64,000 nt of DNA from Nonomuraea purpurea (GTDB lineage: Bacteria; Actinomycetota; Actinomycetes; Streptosporangiales; Streptosporangiaceae). Position numbers and translations under genes: made by a program. This document shows, in pieces, positions 35,029-43,249 of the stretch; positions within the stretch are counted from its first letter, which is position 1, and each line of letters begins with the position of its first letter. The DNA lies in contig NZ_JBHSBI010000014.1 in assembly GCF_042650645.1 (NCBI RefSeq), positions 186,001 to 250,000 of the forward strand. The letters are read 5' to 3'. Under the pieces are notes generated by a model. It saw only the letters and a list, made by a program, of their open reading frames with translations. It had not been told where the DNA came from and did no database searches.

Positions 35029-35574
35029 GTGATCGGTGTGCGGGATGTTCGGTTGCGGGAGTGGCGCGTGCGGGACGCCCCGGCCGTGTTGCGCGCCTTC
35101 GAGGCGCCCGACCTGCGGACGCAGGCGGCCTGGCCCGTTGTCACGCTGAAGGACGCCGAGGGGTGGATCGCCTCCTGGGCGGGGGTGGGGCACGCCTTCG
35201 CCGTGACGCTCGACGACGTCGTGGTGGGCAACGTCGCGGTCGTCGGGATCGACGCGCACGACAACGGATGGGTGTCCTACTGGGTCGTGCCCGAGGCCAG
35301 AGGGCGGGGGGTCGCCGTGGCGGCCACCGAACTGCTGGCGCGGTGGGCGTTCGAGGAGCGCGGGCTCTTCCGGCTTGAGCTCGGGCATCGGACGAACAAT
35401 CGGGCATCGTGCCGGGTGGCGACCAAGGCCGGGTTCCTGCCCGAGGGGATCGAGCGCGGGAAGGTCCGTCATGACGGCCTCCGGTACGACGTCGAACGGC
35501 ACGCCCGCCTGGCCACCGACCCCCCTGGTGCCGACCTTGGCTCCATGCTTCGCTGCGTTCCGGGCACTCCGTGA
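35029..35574 (+). CDS. GNAT-family N-acetyltransferase (RimJ-like)
   Basis: A 181-residue acetyltransferase of the RimJ/RimL type that acetylates an N-terminus or a small amine. The core is VSYWVVPEARGRGVAVAATE (acetyl-CoA pyrophosphate loop R-G-x-G-V-A), FRLELGHRTNNRASCRVATK and AGFLPEGIERGKV. I chose the GTG at 35029; the frame is open further upstream but that part is not GNAT-like. The gene begins 12 bp after the MmcQ/YjbR gene stop. Confidence 0.8.
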   Translation: MIGVRDVRLREWRVRDAPAVLRAFEAPDLRTQAAWPVVTLKDAEGWIASWAGVGHAFAVTLDDVVVGNVAVVGIDAHDNGWVSYWVVPEARGRGVAVAATELLARWAFEERGLFRLELGHRTNNRASCRVATKAGFLPEGIERGKVRHDGLRYDVERHARLATDPPGADLGSMLRCVPGTP

Positions 35575-35639
35575 CGTTCCAGTCGGAGCGGTGCCCGAGT
35601 CGGTCGCTTTCCTGGTCAGAGTGATCTACCCTTTCTTGG

Positions 35640-36017
35640 GTGGACAGCGAGAGTCTGGCCGCGGCCGGGCTGCTGGCGGCCCTGAGCCGGGCGTCGGAGA
35701 TTCTCGCGGAGTTACACCATCCTTTCGTGAGAAGTGAGCGCTTCTCCTATTTCCTCCCACCCGCGGGCGCCCGTACGGGTGCCGTCTTCGTGCTGCCCGA
35801 CGGCCGGGAGGTCCGGTTCGAGGTGTCCATCGCCGCCTCCTCCAACGCCTTCCATGTCGAGGGGGCCATCACGTCGGAGGACGACGCGCTGCTGGAGCTC
35901 CCGCGCGCGACCGTCGCGAGCATCGAGGACGGCCTGGCCGTGCTGGACGATTACGCGGGAGAGGTGGCGGCCCCGGCGGCGCGGATGATCGATCAACTCC
36001 TGGAGGAGATCGCCTAG
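35640..36017 (+). CDS. Small hypothetical protein
   Basis: A 125-residue soluble protein without a family that I can name. It has the helical start MDSESLAAAGLLAALSRASE, a beta-rich middle (FVLPDGREVRFEVSIAASSN) and an acidic C-terminal helix (AARMIDQLLEEIA). The GTG start is supported only weakly. Codon bias matches the neighbours, so I consider it real. It ends just before the regulated promoter of the EamA gene. Confidence 0.5.
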   Translation: MDSESLAAAGLLAALSRASEILAELHHPFVRSERFSYFLPPAGARTGAVFVLPDGREVRFEVSIAASSNAFHVEGAITSEDDALLELPRATVASIEDGLAVLDDYAGEVAAPAARMIDQLLEEIA

Positions 36018-36047
36018 TTGGCAGACACTGTCTGATTGTCGGACAAT
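36018..36047 (+). promoter_or_regulatory. Leaderless promoter overlapped by two abutting 13-bp palindromes
   Basis: A TTGGCA box (36018-36023) and a GACAAT box (36042-36047) are 18 bp apart, which would place transcription start at or next to the ATG at 36055: a leaderless message. Two perfect palindromes fill the promoter end to end, CAGACACTGTCTG (36022-36034) and ATTGTCGGACAAT (36035-36047). TTGTC/GACAA half-sites are of the kind bound by GntR proteins of the FCD type, and such a regulator is encoded by the next-but-one start (36924). Control by it is inferred. Confidence 0.65.
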
Positions 36048-36054
36048 GTCCACT

Positions 36055-36927
36055 ATGAGAACAGGACCGCTCGCCGTCGTCGGCGCCGCCGTGCTCTGGG
36101 GGACGGCGGGCACGGCCGGGCTGCTGGTCTCCGCCGACTCCGTGGCCCTGGCCGCCGCCCGGCTGGTCGTCGGCGGGACGGCTCTGGCCCTGCTGGCGGG
36201 CACGGGCATCAGGCGGGTAGTCAGGCCGGGGCTGCTGCTGGCCGCCGTGGCCGTGGCCGCCTACCAGCTCTGCTTCTTCGCCGCCGTCAGCCGCACGGGG
36301 GTGGCCGTCGGGACCGTGGTCGCGATCGGCAGCGGCCCCGTCTTCACGGGCCTGCTGTCCTGGGCTCTGCACGGCCGCCGGCCCAGCGGGCGCTGGAGCG
36401 TGGCCACCACGGCGGCCATCTGCGGCTGTGCGGCGCTGATCGTGGGAGGGGGCGCGCAGGCAGGCGGGCAGGTGGTGTCCGGGATCCTGTTCGCGCTGCT
36501 CGGCGGCCTGCTGTACGCCTTCTACGCCGTCATGGCGGCTGAAGCGATCGAGAAGGGGGCCAGGTCGGACGCGGTGATGGGGGTGCTGTTCGGCGGGGCG
36601 GCGCTGATCATGCTGCCGGTCCTGCTGACGGGCGGGATCGGGTGGCTGGGTCAGCCGAACGGGCTGATCGCCGTCCTCTATCTGGGCCTCGGCGCCACCG
36701 CCCTGTCCTATGTCCTGTACGGCCGGGGCCTGCGCACCACCCCCGTGGCCACGGCCGCCACCCTGGCCCTGGCCGAGCCGGCCGTCGCGGCGCTGCTCGG
36801 CCTGGTGGTGCTGAACGAGCGGTTGGCCCCGGTGTCGATCGCCGGGCTCGTGCTGCTGGCGCTGAGTCTCGTCGCGGTGGCCGTGCCCGAACGAACGCCG
36901 GAAAGCGCACTAGAGTCACAGCCGTGA
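36055..36927 (+). CDS. EamA/DMT-family permease
   Basis: A 290-residue drug/metabolite transporter with about ten helices in two EamA repeats. Recognisable segments are AAVLWGTAGTAGLLV in repeat one and TPVATAATLALAEPAVAALL then GLVVLNERLAP in repeat two, the typical export-type ending. I take the ATG at 36055, which suits a leaderless transcript; an in-frame ATG at 36046 lies within the -10 box and is less likely. The stop overlaps the GTG of the GntR gene by 4 bp, so the two genes form an operon with its own regulator. Confidence 0.88.
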   Translation: MRTGPLAVVGAAVLWGTAGTAGLLVSADSVALAAARLVVGGTALALLAGTGIRRVVRPGLLLAAVAVAAYQLCFFAAVSRTGVAVGTVVAIGSGPVFTGLLSWALHGRRPSGRWSVATTAAICGCAALIVGGGAQAGGQVVSGILFALLGGLLYAFYAVMAAEAIEKGARSDAVMGVLFGGAALIMLPVLLTGGIGWLGQPNGLIAVLYLGLGATALSYVLYGRGLRTTPVATAATLALAEPAVAALLGLVVLNERLAPVSIAGLVLLALSLVAVAVPERTPESALESQP

Positions 36928-37556
36928 CGTTGCCGCTCAGACCCGTCTCAACCGTCGGCGCGCTCGCCGACGCCCTGCGCGCGAGGGTGCTCTCCGGCGA
37001 GATCGAGCCCGGCACCGCGCTGCCCGAACAGGAGATCGCCGCGGCGTACGGCGTCGCCAGGCCGACCGTGCGCGAGGCGCTGGCGCTCCTGGTCCACGAG
37101 GGGCTGCTCAGGCGCGAACGCAACCGCAGCGCCTATGTCCCTGAAGTGACGCTTTCGGACCTCGCCGACCTCATGTACGTCCGGCGGCCCCTGGAGGACC
37201 TGATGGCCCGGGCCCTGATCGGGCAGCGGGTCCCGGGGGCGGAGGCGGCGCTGCACCGGATGGCCGCCCTGCCCGCCGAGGCCCCGTGGTCCGATGTCGT
37301 GGGCGAGCACATGGCGCTGCACCAGGCGCTGGTGGAGGCCGTCGGCAGCCCGCGGCTCGAACGGCTCTACGGCGCCCTGGCGGCCGAGACGAGGCTCGGG
37401 CTGGTCCGGCTGCGCGCGGTCTACAAGGACAGGGAGGTGCTCGTCCGCGAACACCGCGAGTTGCTCGACGCGATCGCGGAGGGGCCGGAGGAGGTCGCCA
37501 GGGCGGCGGTGGCGGCGCATCTGAGTCATTCCTGGGGCGGCGACCACCAAAGCTAA
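36924..37556 (+). CDS. GntR-family (FCD) transcriptional regulator
   Basis: A 210-residue regulator with an N-terminal GntR winged helix (ALADALRARVLSGEIEPGTA, EQEIAAAYGVARPTVREALA) and a C-terminal helical FCD domain. Metal-type residues of FCD are plausible in EHMALHQALVEA and REHRELLDAIAEG (Asp/His pattern). The GTG start overlaps the permease stop. It most probably controls the tandem palindromes at 36022-36047 and so its own expression. The effector is unknown, likely a small carboxylate or the exported compound. Confidence 0.88.
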   Translation: MTLPLRPVSTVGALADALRARVLSGEIEPGTALPEQEIAAAYGVARPTVREALALLVHEGLLRRERNRSAYVPEVTLSDLADLMYVRRPLEDLMARALIGQRVPGAEAALHRMAALPAEAPWSDVVGEHMALHQALVEAVGSPRLERLYGALAAETRLGLVRLRAVYKDREVLVREHRELLDAIAEGPEEVARAAVAAHLSHSWGGDHQS

Positions 37557-37670
37557 CGTTCCGGACAAATGCCTGGTAACCGCCCGAGGAGGCAGTGGCG
37601 AGACCGGGGATGTGTACCTTTGCGCGCGAACCCTTGCGGACCAGCCCTGGAACTCGCAAGAATCGCGCCC

Positions 37671-38021
37671 ATGCACGGCAATCCGATGCCGGACTCCTAC
37701 GTGTATGTCACGGAAGAGGGCGTCACTCGTCACTACGCGGACGGTAGCGTCGAAGCCCTCGCGTGGGAGGACGTGGTGGAGGTCCGTGTCGTGACCGAAT
37801 CCGGGGAGGACGTCCTCTACATCCTGCTCGATCGCGACGGCGAGGGCTGCGTGGTCCCGCGCTCCGCCACGGACGCCACCTTTCTCGCCCGCCTGCGCTA
37901 CCTGCCGGACTTCGACCTCGACCGGCTGACGTTGGCCGCAGATTCCACGCGTGACGGGGTTGTGGTCGTGTGGCGGAGCCCGGATCCGCCGTCCGCATTG
38001 CCGGATCTGGAGTACGACTAG
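37671..38021 (+). CDS. Small hypothetical protein
   Basis: A 116-residue acidic protein of unknown function. It starts MHGNPMPDSYVYVTEEGVTR and has a beta-rich core with ALAWEDVVEVRVVTESGEDV, LYILLDRDGEGCVVPR and a C-terminal VVVVWRSPDPPSALPDLEYD, a layout like small PH-like or SHOCT-free bacterial sensor domains; I cannot assign it. ATG at 37671 or 37686 are both possible. The following 270 bp (38022-38291) hold no gene and must contain the promoter of the polysaccharide cluster; no clear -35/-10 pair stood out. Confidence 0.55.
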   Translation: MHGNPMPDSYVYVTEEGVTRHYADGSVEALAWEDVVEVRVVTESGEDVLYILLDRDGEGCVVPRSATDATFLARLRYLPDFDLDRLTLAADSTRDGVVVVWRSPDPPSALPDLEYD

Positions 38022-38291
38022 CAGCGTCACAAAGCGGCAACCTGCTGAAATACCGCCGTAAACCTCACAATTTCCCCAACGGAACGCTGCACTTGTGGAT
38101 CGTTCCGTCAAGCCCCTGGGCCACCCTACATTCGTCCGGTTGTGGACATTTGACGTTATTCCCCGGGCTGGAATCGATCTTTACTCTTTAGTGGGGGCCG
38201 CCGCCCTTGATTGTGCGTGGGACTTGTCAACCCATGTGGTTCAAGGAACGTCAAGTTATCGCGGTGCACAGAGTTGTCACAGGGTGGTGCT

Positions 38292-39746
38292 ATGAGGGTG
38301 GGGACTGGGGAGTCCGCCGTCGTGCTCCTGCAGGCCGTGCCACGCCCTGCGTCCAGTATCTGGACCAGGGCGTACTTACGGCTCCTGTTATGCGGAGACA
38401 CGGTGTGCGCGATGCTCGCATGCCTATGTGTGCTGGGCATCCGGCTGGTCACCGGCGCGTTCATTCCCGTGGTCGAGTTCGTGCTCGGATTCGGCCTCGT
38501 CATCGCCTGGCCCATCGCGCTCATGATGGGCGGCGCGTATCGCCAGCGCGCCAACGGCGAGGGAACGGAGGAGTTCAAGTCCGTATTCAACGGCGGCGTC
38601 GGCCTGATGGCCGCGGTCGCCATCCTGGCTTATGCCACGCAGACCGCGATCGCGCGGAGTTTCGTGATGGCGATGCTGCCTCTGGCGCTGCTCGCCACGC
38701 TTTACTACCGCTACAGGATGCGTAAACGTCTTCACCGTAGGAGAGCGGTGGGCGACTATATGCGTCAGGTGATCGCCGTCGGTCACCGGGAATCCATTCT
38801 CGACCTGGTCGTGCAGTTCAGGCGGCAGCCTTATCACGGAATGCAGGTGGTGGGAGCCTGCCTTCCCGAGAACTCCATGGACGTCGATCTGGACGGCGTT
38901 CCCGTGCTCGGCTCGTTCGCGGACGTGGCCAGTGTGGTCGAACGCCAGCGCGCCGACGCCGTGGCCGTGCTGGCCTGTCCCGAACTGGACGGGGCCGCGC
39001 TGCGGCGCCTGGCCTGGAGCCTGGAGACGTCCCGCACGGATCTCTTCGTGGCCCCTGCCCTCCTGGACGTGGCGGGGCCGCGTATCAGCATCAGGCCGGT
39101 CGCCGGCATGCCGCTCCTCCACGTGGAGCATCCCGAGTTCGACGGCACCAGGCAGGTCCTCAAGACCGTGTTCGACCGGTTGGTCGCGGCCGCGGCGCTG
39201 CTTCTGCTGGCCGTGCCGCTGCTGGCCATCGCCCTGGTGATCCGCCTCACCAGTACGGGCCCCGCGCTGTTCCACCAGACGAGGGTCGGCAAAAGCGGCA
39301 GAGAATTCCGGGTCGTGAAATTTCGCACGATGGTGGTGGACGCGGAGCGGCTCAAGGGCGCCCTCCTCGAAGCGAACGAGTTCGACGGCGTGCTGTTCAA
39401 GATTCGGAACGATCCAAGGATCACCCGCGTAGGCGCCTTCCTGCGGAAATACTCGCTCGACGAACTGCCCCAACTGCTGAACGTGCTCCGGGGAGAGATG
39501 TCCCTGGTCGGCCCGCGACCACCGCTGCCGGAAGAAGTCGGCCAGTACGGCGCCGACGTCCGCCGCAGGCTCGTGGTCAAACCGGGCATGACCGGCCTGT
39601 GGCAGGTCAGCGGCCGTTCCAACCTGACGTGGGAAGAGTCCGTACGACTCGACCTGCGCTACGTCGAGAACTGGTCGCTCATCCTCGACCTGCAGATCCT
39701 CTGGAAGACCTGGTCCGTCGTCACCCGTGGAGAAGGGGCGTACTAG
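38292..39746 (+). CDS. Polyprenyl-phosphate glycosyl-1-phosphate transferase (WbaP/WcaJ type)
   Basis: A 484-residue initiating enzyme that moves a sugar-1-phosphate from a nucleotide sugar to undecaprenyl phosphate, the first step of polysaccharide assembly. It has N-terminal membrane helices, a Rossmann-like CoA-binding-type region (VIAVGHRESILDLVVQFRRQ, VVGACLPEN) and the catalytic bacterial sugar transferase domain: VKFRTMVVDAE, KIRNDPRITRVGAFLRKYSL then DELPQLLNVLRGEMSLVGPR and VKPGMTGLWQVSGRS. AGGGTGG precedes the ATG by four bases, which decides this start. It is the first gene of the cluster. Confidence 0.94.
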   Translation: MRVGTGESAVVLLQAVPRPASSIWTRAYLRLLLCGDTVCAMLACLCVLGIRLVTGAFIPVVEFVLGFGLVIAWPIALMMGGAYRQRANGEGTEEFKSVFNGGVGLMAAVAILAYATQTAIARSFVMAMLPLALLATLYYRYRMRKRLHRRRAVGDYMRQVIAVGHRESILDLVVQFRRQPYHGMQVVGACLPENSMDVDLDGVPVLGSFADVASVVERQRADAVAVLACPELDGAALRRLAWSLETSRTDLFVAPALLDVAGPRISIRPVAGMPLLHVEHPEFDGTRQVLKTVFDRLVAAAALLLLAVPLLAIALVIRLTSTGPALFHQTRVGKSGREFRVVKFRTMVVDAERLKGALLEANEFDGVLFKIRNDPRITRVGAFLRKYSLDELPQLLNVLRGEMSLVGPRPPLPEEVGQYGADVRRRLVVKPGMTGLWQVSGRSNLTWEESVRLDLRYVENWSLILDLQILWKTWSVVTRGEGAY

Positions 39747-39748
39747 CG

Positions 39749-40816
39749 GTGAAAGCACTCGTGCTCGCCGGAGGGTCGGGCACACGGCTTCGGCCGATCA
39801 CGCACACCTCTGCCAAACAACTGGTCCCGGTCGCCAACAAGCCGGTCCTGTTCTACGGCCTGGAGGCGATCGCGGCGGCCGGGATTCGGGAGCTCGGGCT
39901 GGTGGTCGGCGACACCCAGGCGGAGATCGAGTCGGCCGTGGGAGACGGCTCGGCGTTCGGGCTGCAGGTGACCTACCTGCGGCAGGAGGCGCCGCTCGGC
40001 CTCGCCCACGGCGTGCTGATCGCCAGGGAGTTCCTGGGCGATGAGGACTTCGTCATGTACCTGGGCGACAACTTCGTCGTGGGCGGCATCAACGACCTGG
40101 TGGACAGGTTCGCCCGCGAGCGGCCCGCCGCCCAGATCATGCTCACCGAGGTCGGCGACCCGCGCCAGTTCGGGGTCGCCGAACTCGACGCCGACGGGCG
40201 CGTCGTCGGCCTGGAGGAGAAGCCCACGCGGCCCAAGAGCGACCTGGCCCTGGTCGGCGTCTACCTGTTCAGCCCGGCCATCCACGAGGCCGTGGCGGAG
40301 CTCAAACCGTCGTGGCGGGGCGAGCTGGAGATCACCGACGCGATCCAGTGGCTCATCGAGGCCGGGTTACGCGTGGAGTCCTCGGTGATCTCCGGCTACT
40401 GGAAGGACACCGGGAACGTCACCGACATGCTGGAGGTCAACCGGCTGGTCCTGGAATCGGTCGAGCCCCGGGTGCGGGGGCACGTCGACGCAGCCAGCGA
40501 ACTGGTCGGGCGGGTCGTCGTCGAGCGGGGCGCGGTGGTCGAACGCTCCCGCGTCGTCGGCCCGGCGATCATCGGCGTGGACGCCTGCGTCCATGACAGC
40601 TACGTCGGCCCCTTCACCTCCATCGGCGCCGGCTGCGCCGTCACCGACAGCGAGATCGAGTACTCGATCGTGCTGCCCAGAGCCTCCATCGCCGGAGTCG
40701 GACGCATCGAGTCGTCGCTGATCGGGCACGACGTCGAGGTCACTCCCGCACCCAACACCCCCAAAGCCCACCGCCTCGTGCTGGGCGATCACAGCAAGGT
40801 ACAGATCAGTTCATGA
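39749..40816 (+). CDS. rfbA: Glucose-1-phosphate thymidylyltransferase, long type
   Basis: A 355-residue enzyme making dTDP-glucose from dTTP and glucose-1-phosphate. The nucleotide site is LVLAGGSGTRLRPIT at the N-terminus, followed by NKPVLFYGLEA, YLGDNFVVGGI and EEKPTRPKS. A C-terminal hexapeptide-repeat (left-handed beta-helix) region from about residue 245 makes it the long StrD-like type found in deoxysugar clusters. The GTG start is two bases after the preceding stop, and the gene overlaps rfbB by 4 bp. Confidence 0.93.
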   Translation: MKALVLAGGSGTRLRPITHTSAKQLVPVANKPVLFYGLEAIAAAGIRELGLVVGDTQAEIESAVGDGSAFGLQVTYLRQEAPLGLAHGVLIAREFLGDEDFVMYLGDNFVVGGINDLVDRFARERPAAQIMLTEVGDPRQFGVAELDADGRVVGLEEKPTRPKSDLALVGVYLFSPAIHEAVAELKPSWRGELEITDAIQWLIEAGLRVESSVISGYWKDTGNVTDMLEVNRLVLESVEPRVRGHVDAASELVGRVVVERGAVVERSRVVGPAIIGVDACVHDSYVGPFTSIGAGCAVTDSEIEYSIVLPRASIAGVGRIESSLIGHDVEVTPAPNTPKAHRLVLGDHSKVQISS

Positions 40817-41766
40817 CGAGAATTCTCGTGACGGGTGGCGCCGGCTTCATCGGCTCCCACTTCGTCCACGGCCTGTCCAGCGCGCGTCCAATTGCGCCCG
40901 AGTCCGGCGCCCGTGTCACCGTGCTGGACAAGCTCACGTACGCGGGCAACCGCGCCAACCTCGACGGCGTCAGGCACGAGTTCGTGCACGGCGACATCTG
41001 CGACGCCGAGCTGCTGCGCACCGTCCTGCCCGGCCACGATCTCGTGGTCAACTTCGCCGCCGAGTCGCACGTCGACCGCTCGATCGAGGGTGCGGACGAG
41101 TTCACGCGCACCAACACGCTCGGCGTCCAGACGCTGATGCAGGCGTGCCTGGAGGCGGAGATCCCGAAGGTCGTCCAGGTGTCGACCGACGAGGTGTACG
41201 GCTCGATCGACGCAGGCTCGTGGGAGGAGGACGCGCCGCTGCGCCCGCGCTCGCCGTACGCGGCCTCGAAGGCGGGCGGCGACCTGATCGCCCAGGCGTA
41301 CGCGATCACCCACGGGCTGAACGTGTCGATCACCCGGTGCGGCAACAACTACGGGCCGAGGCAGTTCCCCGAGAAGATCATTCCGCTGTTCGTCACGAAC
41401 CTGCTGCGCGGCAGGAATGTCCCTCTGTACGGGGACGGCGGCAACGTGCGCGACTGGATCCACGTCGAGGACCACTGCGCGGGCATCAGGCTGGTGGCGG
41501 AGAAGGGCGAGCCCGGCGAGGTCTACCACATCGCGGGCACGGCCGAGCTGACCAACAAGGAGCTCACCGCGCGCCTGCTCGAAGCCTGCGGCCGGGGCTG
41601 GGACCACGTCGAGCACGTCCGCGACCGCAAGGGCCACGACCGCCGGTACTCGCTGGACGACTCCAGGCTGCGGGCGCTCGGGTACCGGCCCGAGGTCCCG
41701 TTCGAGCAGGGGTTGAAGGACACCGTCGCCTGGTACGCCGAGCACCGCGACTGGTGGAGCTGGTGA
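40813..41766 (+). CDS. rfbB: dTDP-glucose 4,6-dehydratase
   Basis: A 317-residue short-chain dehydrogenase that converts dTDP-glucose to the 4-keto-6-deoxy sugar. NAD-binding VTGGAGFIGSHF is at the N-terminus, VQVSTDEVYGSI carries the catalytic Thr and Asp-Glu, and SPYAASKAGGD holds the Tyr-x3-Lys. ITRCGNNYGPRQFPEKIIP is also typical. It overlaps rfbA by 4 bp. Confidence 0.95.
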   Translation: MTRILVTGGAGFIGSHFVHGLSSARPIAPESGARVTVLDKLTYAGNRANLDGVRHEFVHGDICDAELLRTVLPGHDLVVNFAAESHVDRSIEGADEFTRTNTLGVQTLMQACLEAEIPKVVQVSTDEVYGSIDAGSWEEDAPLRPRSPYAASKAGGDLIAQAYAITHGLNVSITRCGNNYGPRQFPEKIIPLFVTNLLRGRNVPLYGDGGNVRDWIHVEDHCAGIRLVAEKGEPGEVYHIAGTAELTNKELTARLLEACGRGWDHVEHVRDRKGHDRRYSLDDSRLRALGYRPEVPFEQGLKDTVAWYAEHRDWWSW

Positions 41767-41791
41767 TCGTCCGCTTTTACCAGGAGGCGCC

Positions 41792-42649
41792 ATGAGGTGG
41801 CTCATCACGGGGGCGGGGGGCATGCTGGCCGCTGACGTCCTCGACAGGACCGCGTTGACCGGCGAGTCGGTGCTCGGGCTCGGCCGCTCGGAGCTGGATC
41901 TGTGCGACAAACGCGCGGTACGCGACTTCGTCTCCGCCTACCGGCCCAGGGTCGTGGTCAACTGCGCGGGCTGGACCGCGGTGGACGCCGCCGAGACCCA
42001 CGAGGACGAGGCGCTGGCGATCAACGGTCATGCCGTGCGCTGGCTGGCCGAGGCGTGCGACCGGGCGGGGGCGCGGCTGGTGCACGTCTCCACCGACTAC
42101 GTCTTCGACGGGGCCGGCGCGACGCCGTACCTGGAGGATTCGCCGCCGGGGCCGCTCAACGCCTACGGCAGGACCAAGCTGGCGGGGGAGCGCGCGGCGC
42201 TGGAGTACGGGCACTACGTGGTGCGCAGCGCCTGGCTGTACGGCGCGGCCGGCGGCAACTTCGTACGCACCATGATCAGGCTGGCGCGCGAGCAGGTGCC
42301 CGTGGACGTCGTCGACGACCAGCGCGGCCAGCCGACGTGGGCGGCGGACCTGGCCGACTTCATCGTCCGGCTGGCGCAGTCGGATCTGCCCGCGGGCGTC
42401 TACCACGGCACCAGCGCGGGCGAGACGACGTGGTGCGGGTTCGCCAAGGAGATCTTCACGCTCCTCGGGGAGGACGCCGACCTCGTTCGCCCCGTGCCGA
42501 CCAGCGCCGTGCTCCGCCCCGCCAGGCGGCCCGCCAACAGCGTGCTCGCGCACACCCGCTGGGAGCCGATCAGGCACTGGCGGGCGGCCCTGCACGCGGC
42601 CTGGCCCGTCATGACCGCGAAGGCGGGTCCTCAGTGCAACGTGGCGTAG
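41792..42649 (+). CDS. rfbD: dTDP-4-dehydrorhamnose reductase
   Basis: A 285-residue reductase that makes the final step to dTDP-L-rhamnose or a related 6-deoxyhexose. NAD(P)-binding LITGAGGMLAADV starts the protein. VVNCAGWTAVDAAETHEDEA, VSTDYVFDG and NAYGRTKLAGE (Tyr-x3-Lys) are conserved. The ATG lies 25 bp after rfbB. The last 19 bp overlap the convergent 3,5-epimerase-like gene. Confidence 0.93.
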   Translation: MRWLITGAGGMLAADVLDRTALTGESVLGLGRSELDLCDKRAVRDFVSAYRPRVVVNCAGWTAVDAAETHEDEALAINGHAVRWLAEACDRAGARLVHVSTDYVFDGAGATPYLEDSPPGPLNAYGRTKLAGERAALEYGHYVVRSAWLYGAAGGNFVRTMIRLAREQVPVDVVDDQRGQPTWAADLADFIVRLAQSDLPAGVYHGTSAGETTWCGFAKEIFTLLGEDADLVRPVPTSAVLRPARRPANSVLAHTRWEPIRHWRAALHAAWPVMTAKAGPQCNVA

Positions 42650-43209
42650 AACTCCTGGCAGGCCAGGTAGTCGGGCAGCAGCCCGGCCGCTCTGGCCTCT
42701 TCGAGGGTGGGGGCCTTGGCGTCCTTGTCCGACAGGACGGGCTCCAGGCCGGCCGGCCAGTCGATCGCGAGGTCCGGATCGAGCGGGTTGACCCCGTGCT
42801 CGCGTTCCGGGTTGAACGGCTGGGAGCACAGGTACACGACCGTGGCCTGCTCGCTCAGCGCCATGAACGCGTGGCCGAGCCCTTCGGCGATGAGCACGGC
42901 GGCGCGGGCCGAGTCGTCCAGCGTCACCGCCTCCCAGCGGCCGAAGGTGGGCGAGCCCACCCGGAGGTCCACGACGACGTCCATGACTCGCCCGGACACG
43001 CAGGTCACGTACTTCGCCTGGCTGGGCGGGACGTCGGCGAAGTGCACGCCGCGCAGCACGCCCGCCCGGGAGACGGAGCAGTTGACCTGGGCCACGTCCA
43101 GCCGCTGCGGCAGGTCGGCCGCGCGGAAGGCTTCATGGAAGGTGCCACGGGGGTCGGCGGCGACGCGTGGCGTGTAAAGCCACGAGCCGTCGATCGAAAG
43201 GCGATCCAC
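42631..43209 (-). CDS. rfbC: dTDP-4-dehydrorhamnose 3,5-epimerase family protein (copy 1)
   Basis: A 192-residue cupin epimerase acting on dTDP-4-keto-6-deoxyglucose. The catalytic His is in AGVLRGVHFAD, with VSGRVMDVVVDLRVGSPTFG and the C-terminal Tyr region TVVYLCSQPFNPEREHGVNP and DPDLAIDW. It is transcribed opposite to rfbABD, which is unusual. I chose the GTG at 43209; an ATG at 43272 would extend it over the start of the next rightward gene. A 3- or 5-epimerase for a non-rhamnose sugar is possible. Confidence 0.85.
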   Translation of the reverse strand: MDRLSIDGSWLYTPRVAADPRGTFHEAFRAADLPQRLDVAQVNCSVSRAGVLRGVHFADVPPSQAKYVTCVSGRVMDVVVDLRVGSPTFGRWEAVTLDDSARAAVLIAEGLGHAFMALSEQATVVYLCSQPFNPEREHGVNPLDPDLAIDWPAGLEPVLSDKDAKAPTLEEARAAGLLPDYLACQEFYATLH

Positions 43210-43249
43210 GATCGCAGCATGCCAGATATTTCCCTGAGGAGGGATATTG

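Noticed and set aside
38150..38180. TTGACG box as -35 of the polysaccharide cluster
   Set aside because: No acceptable -10 box was found at 16-19 bp spacing, so no promoter is called there.
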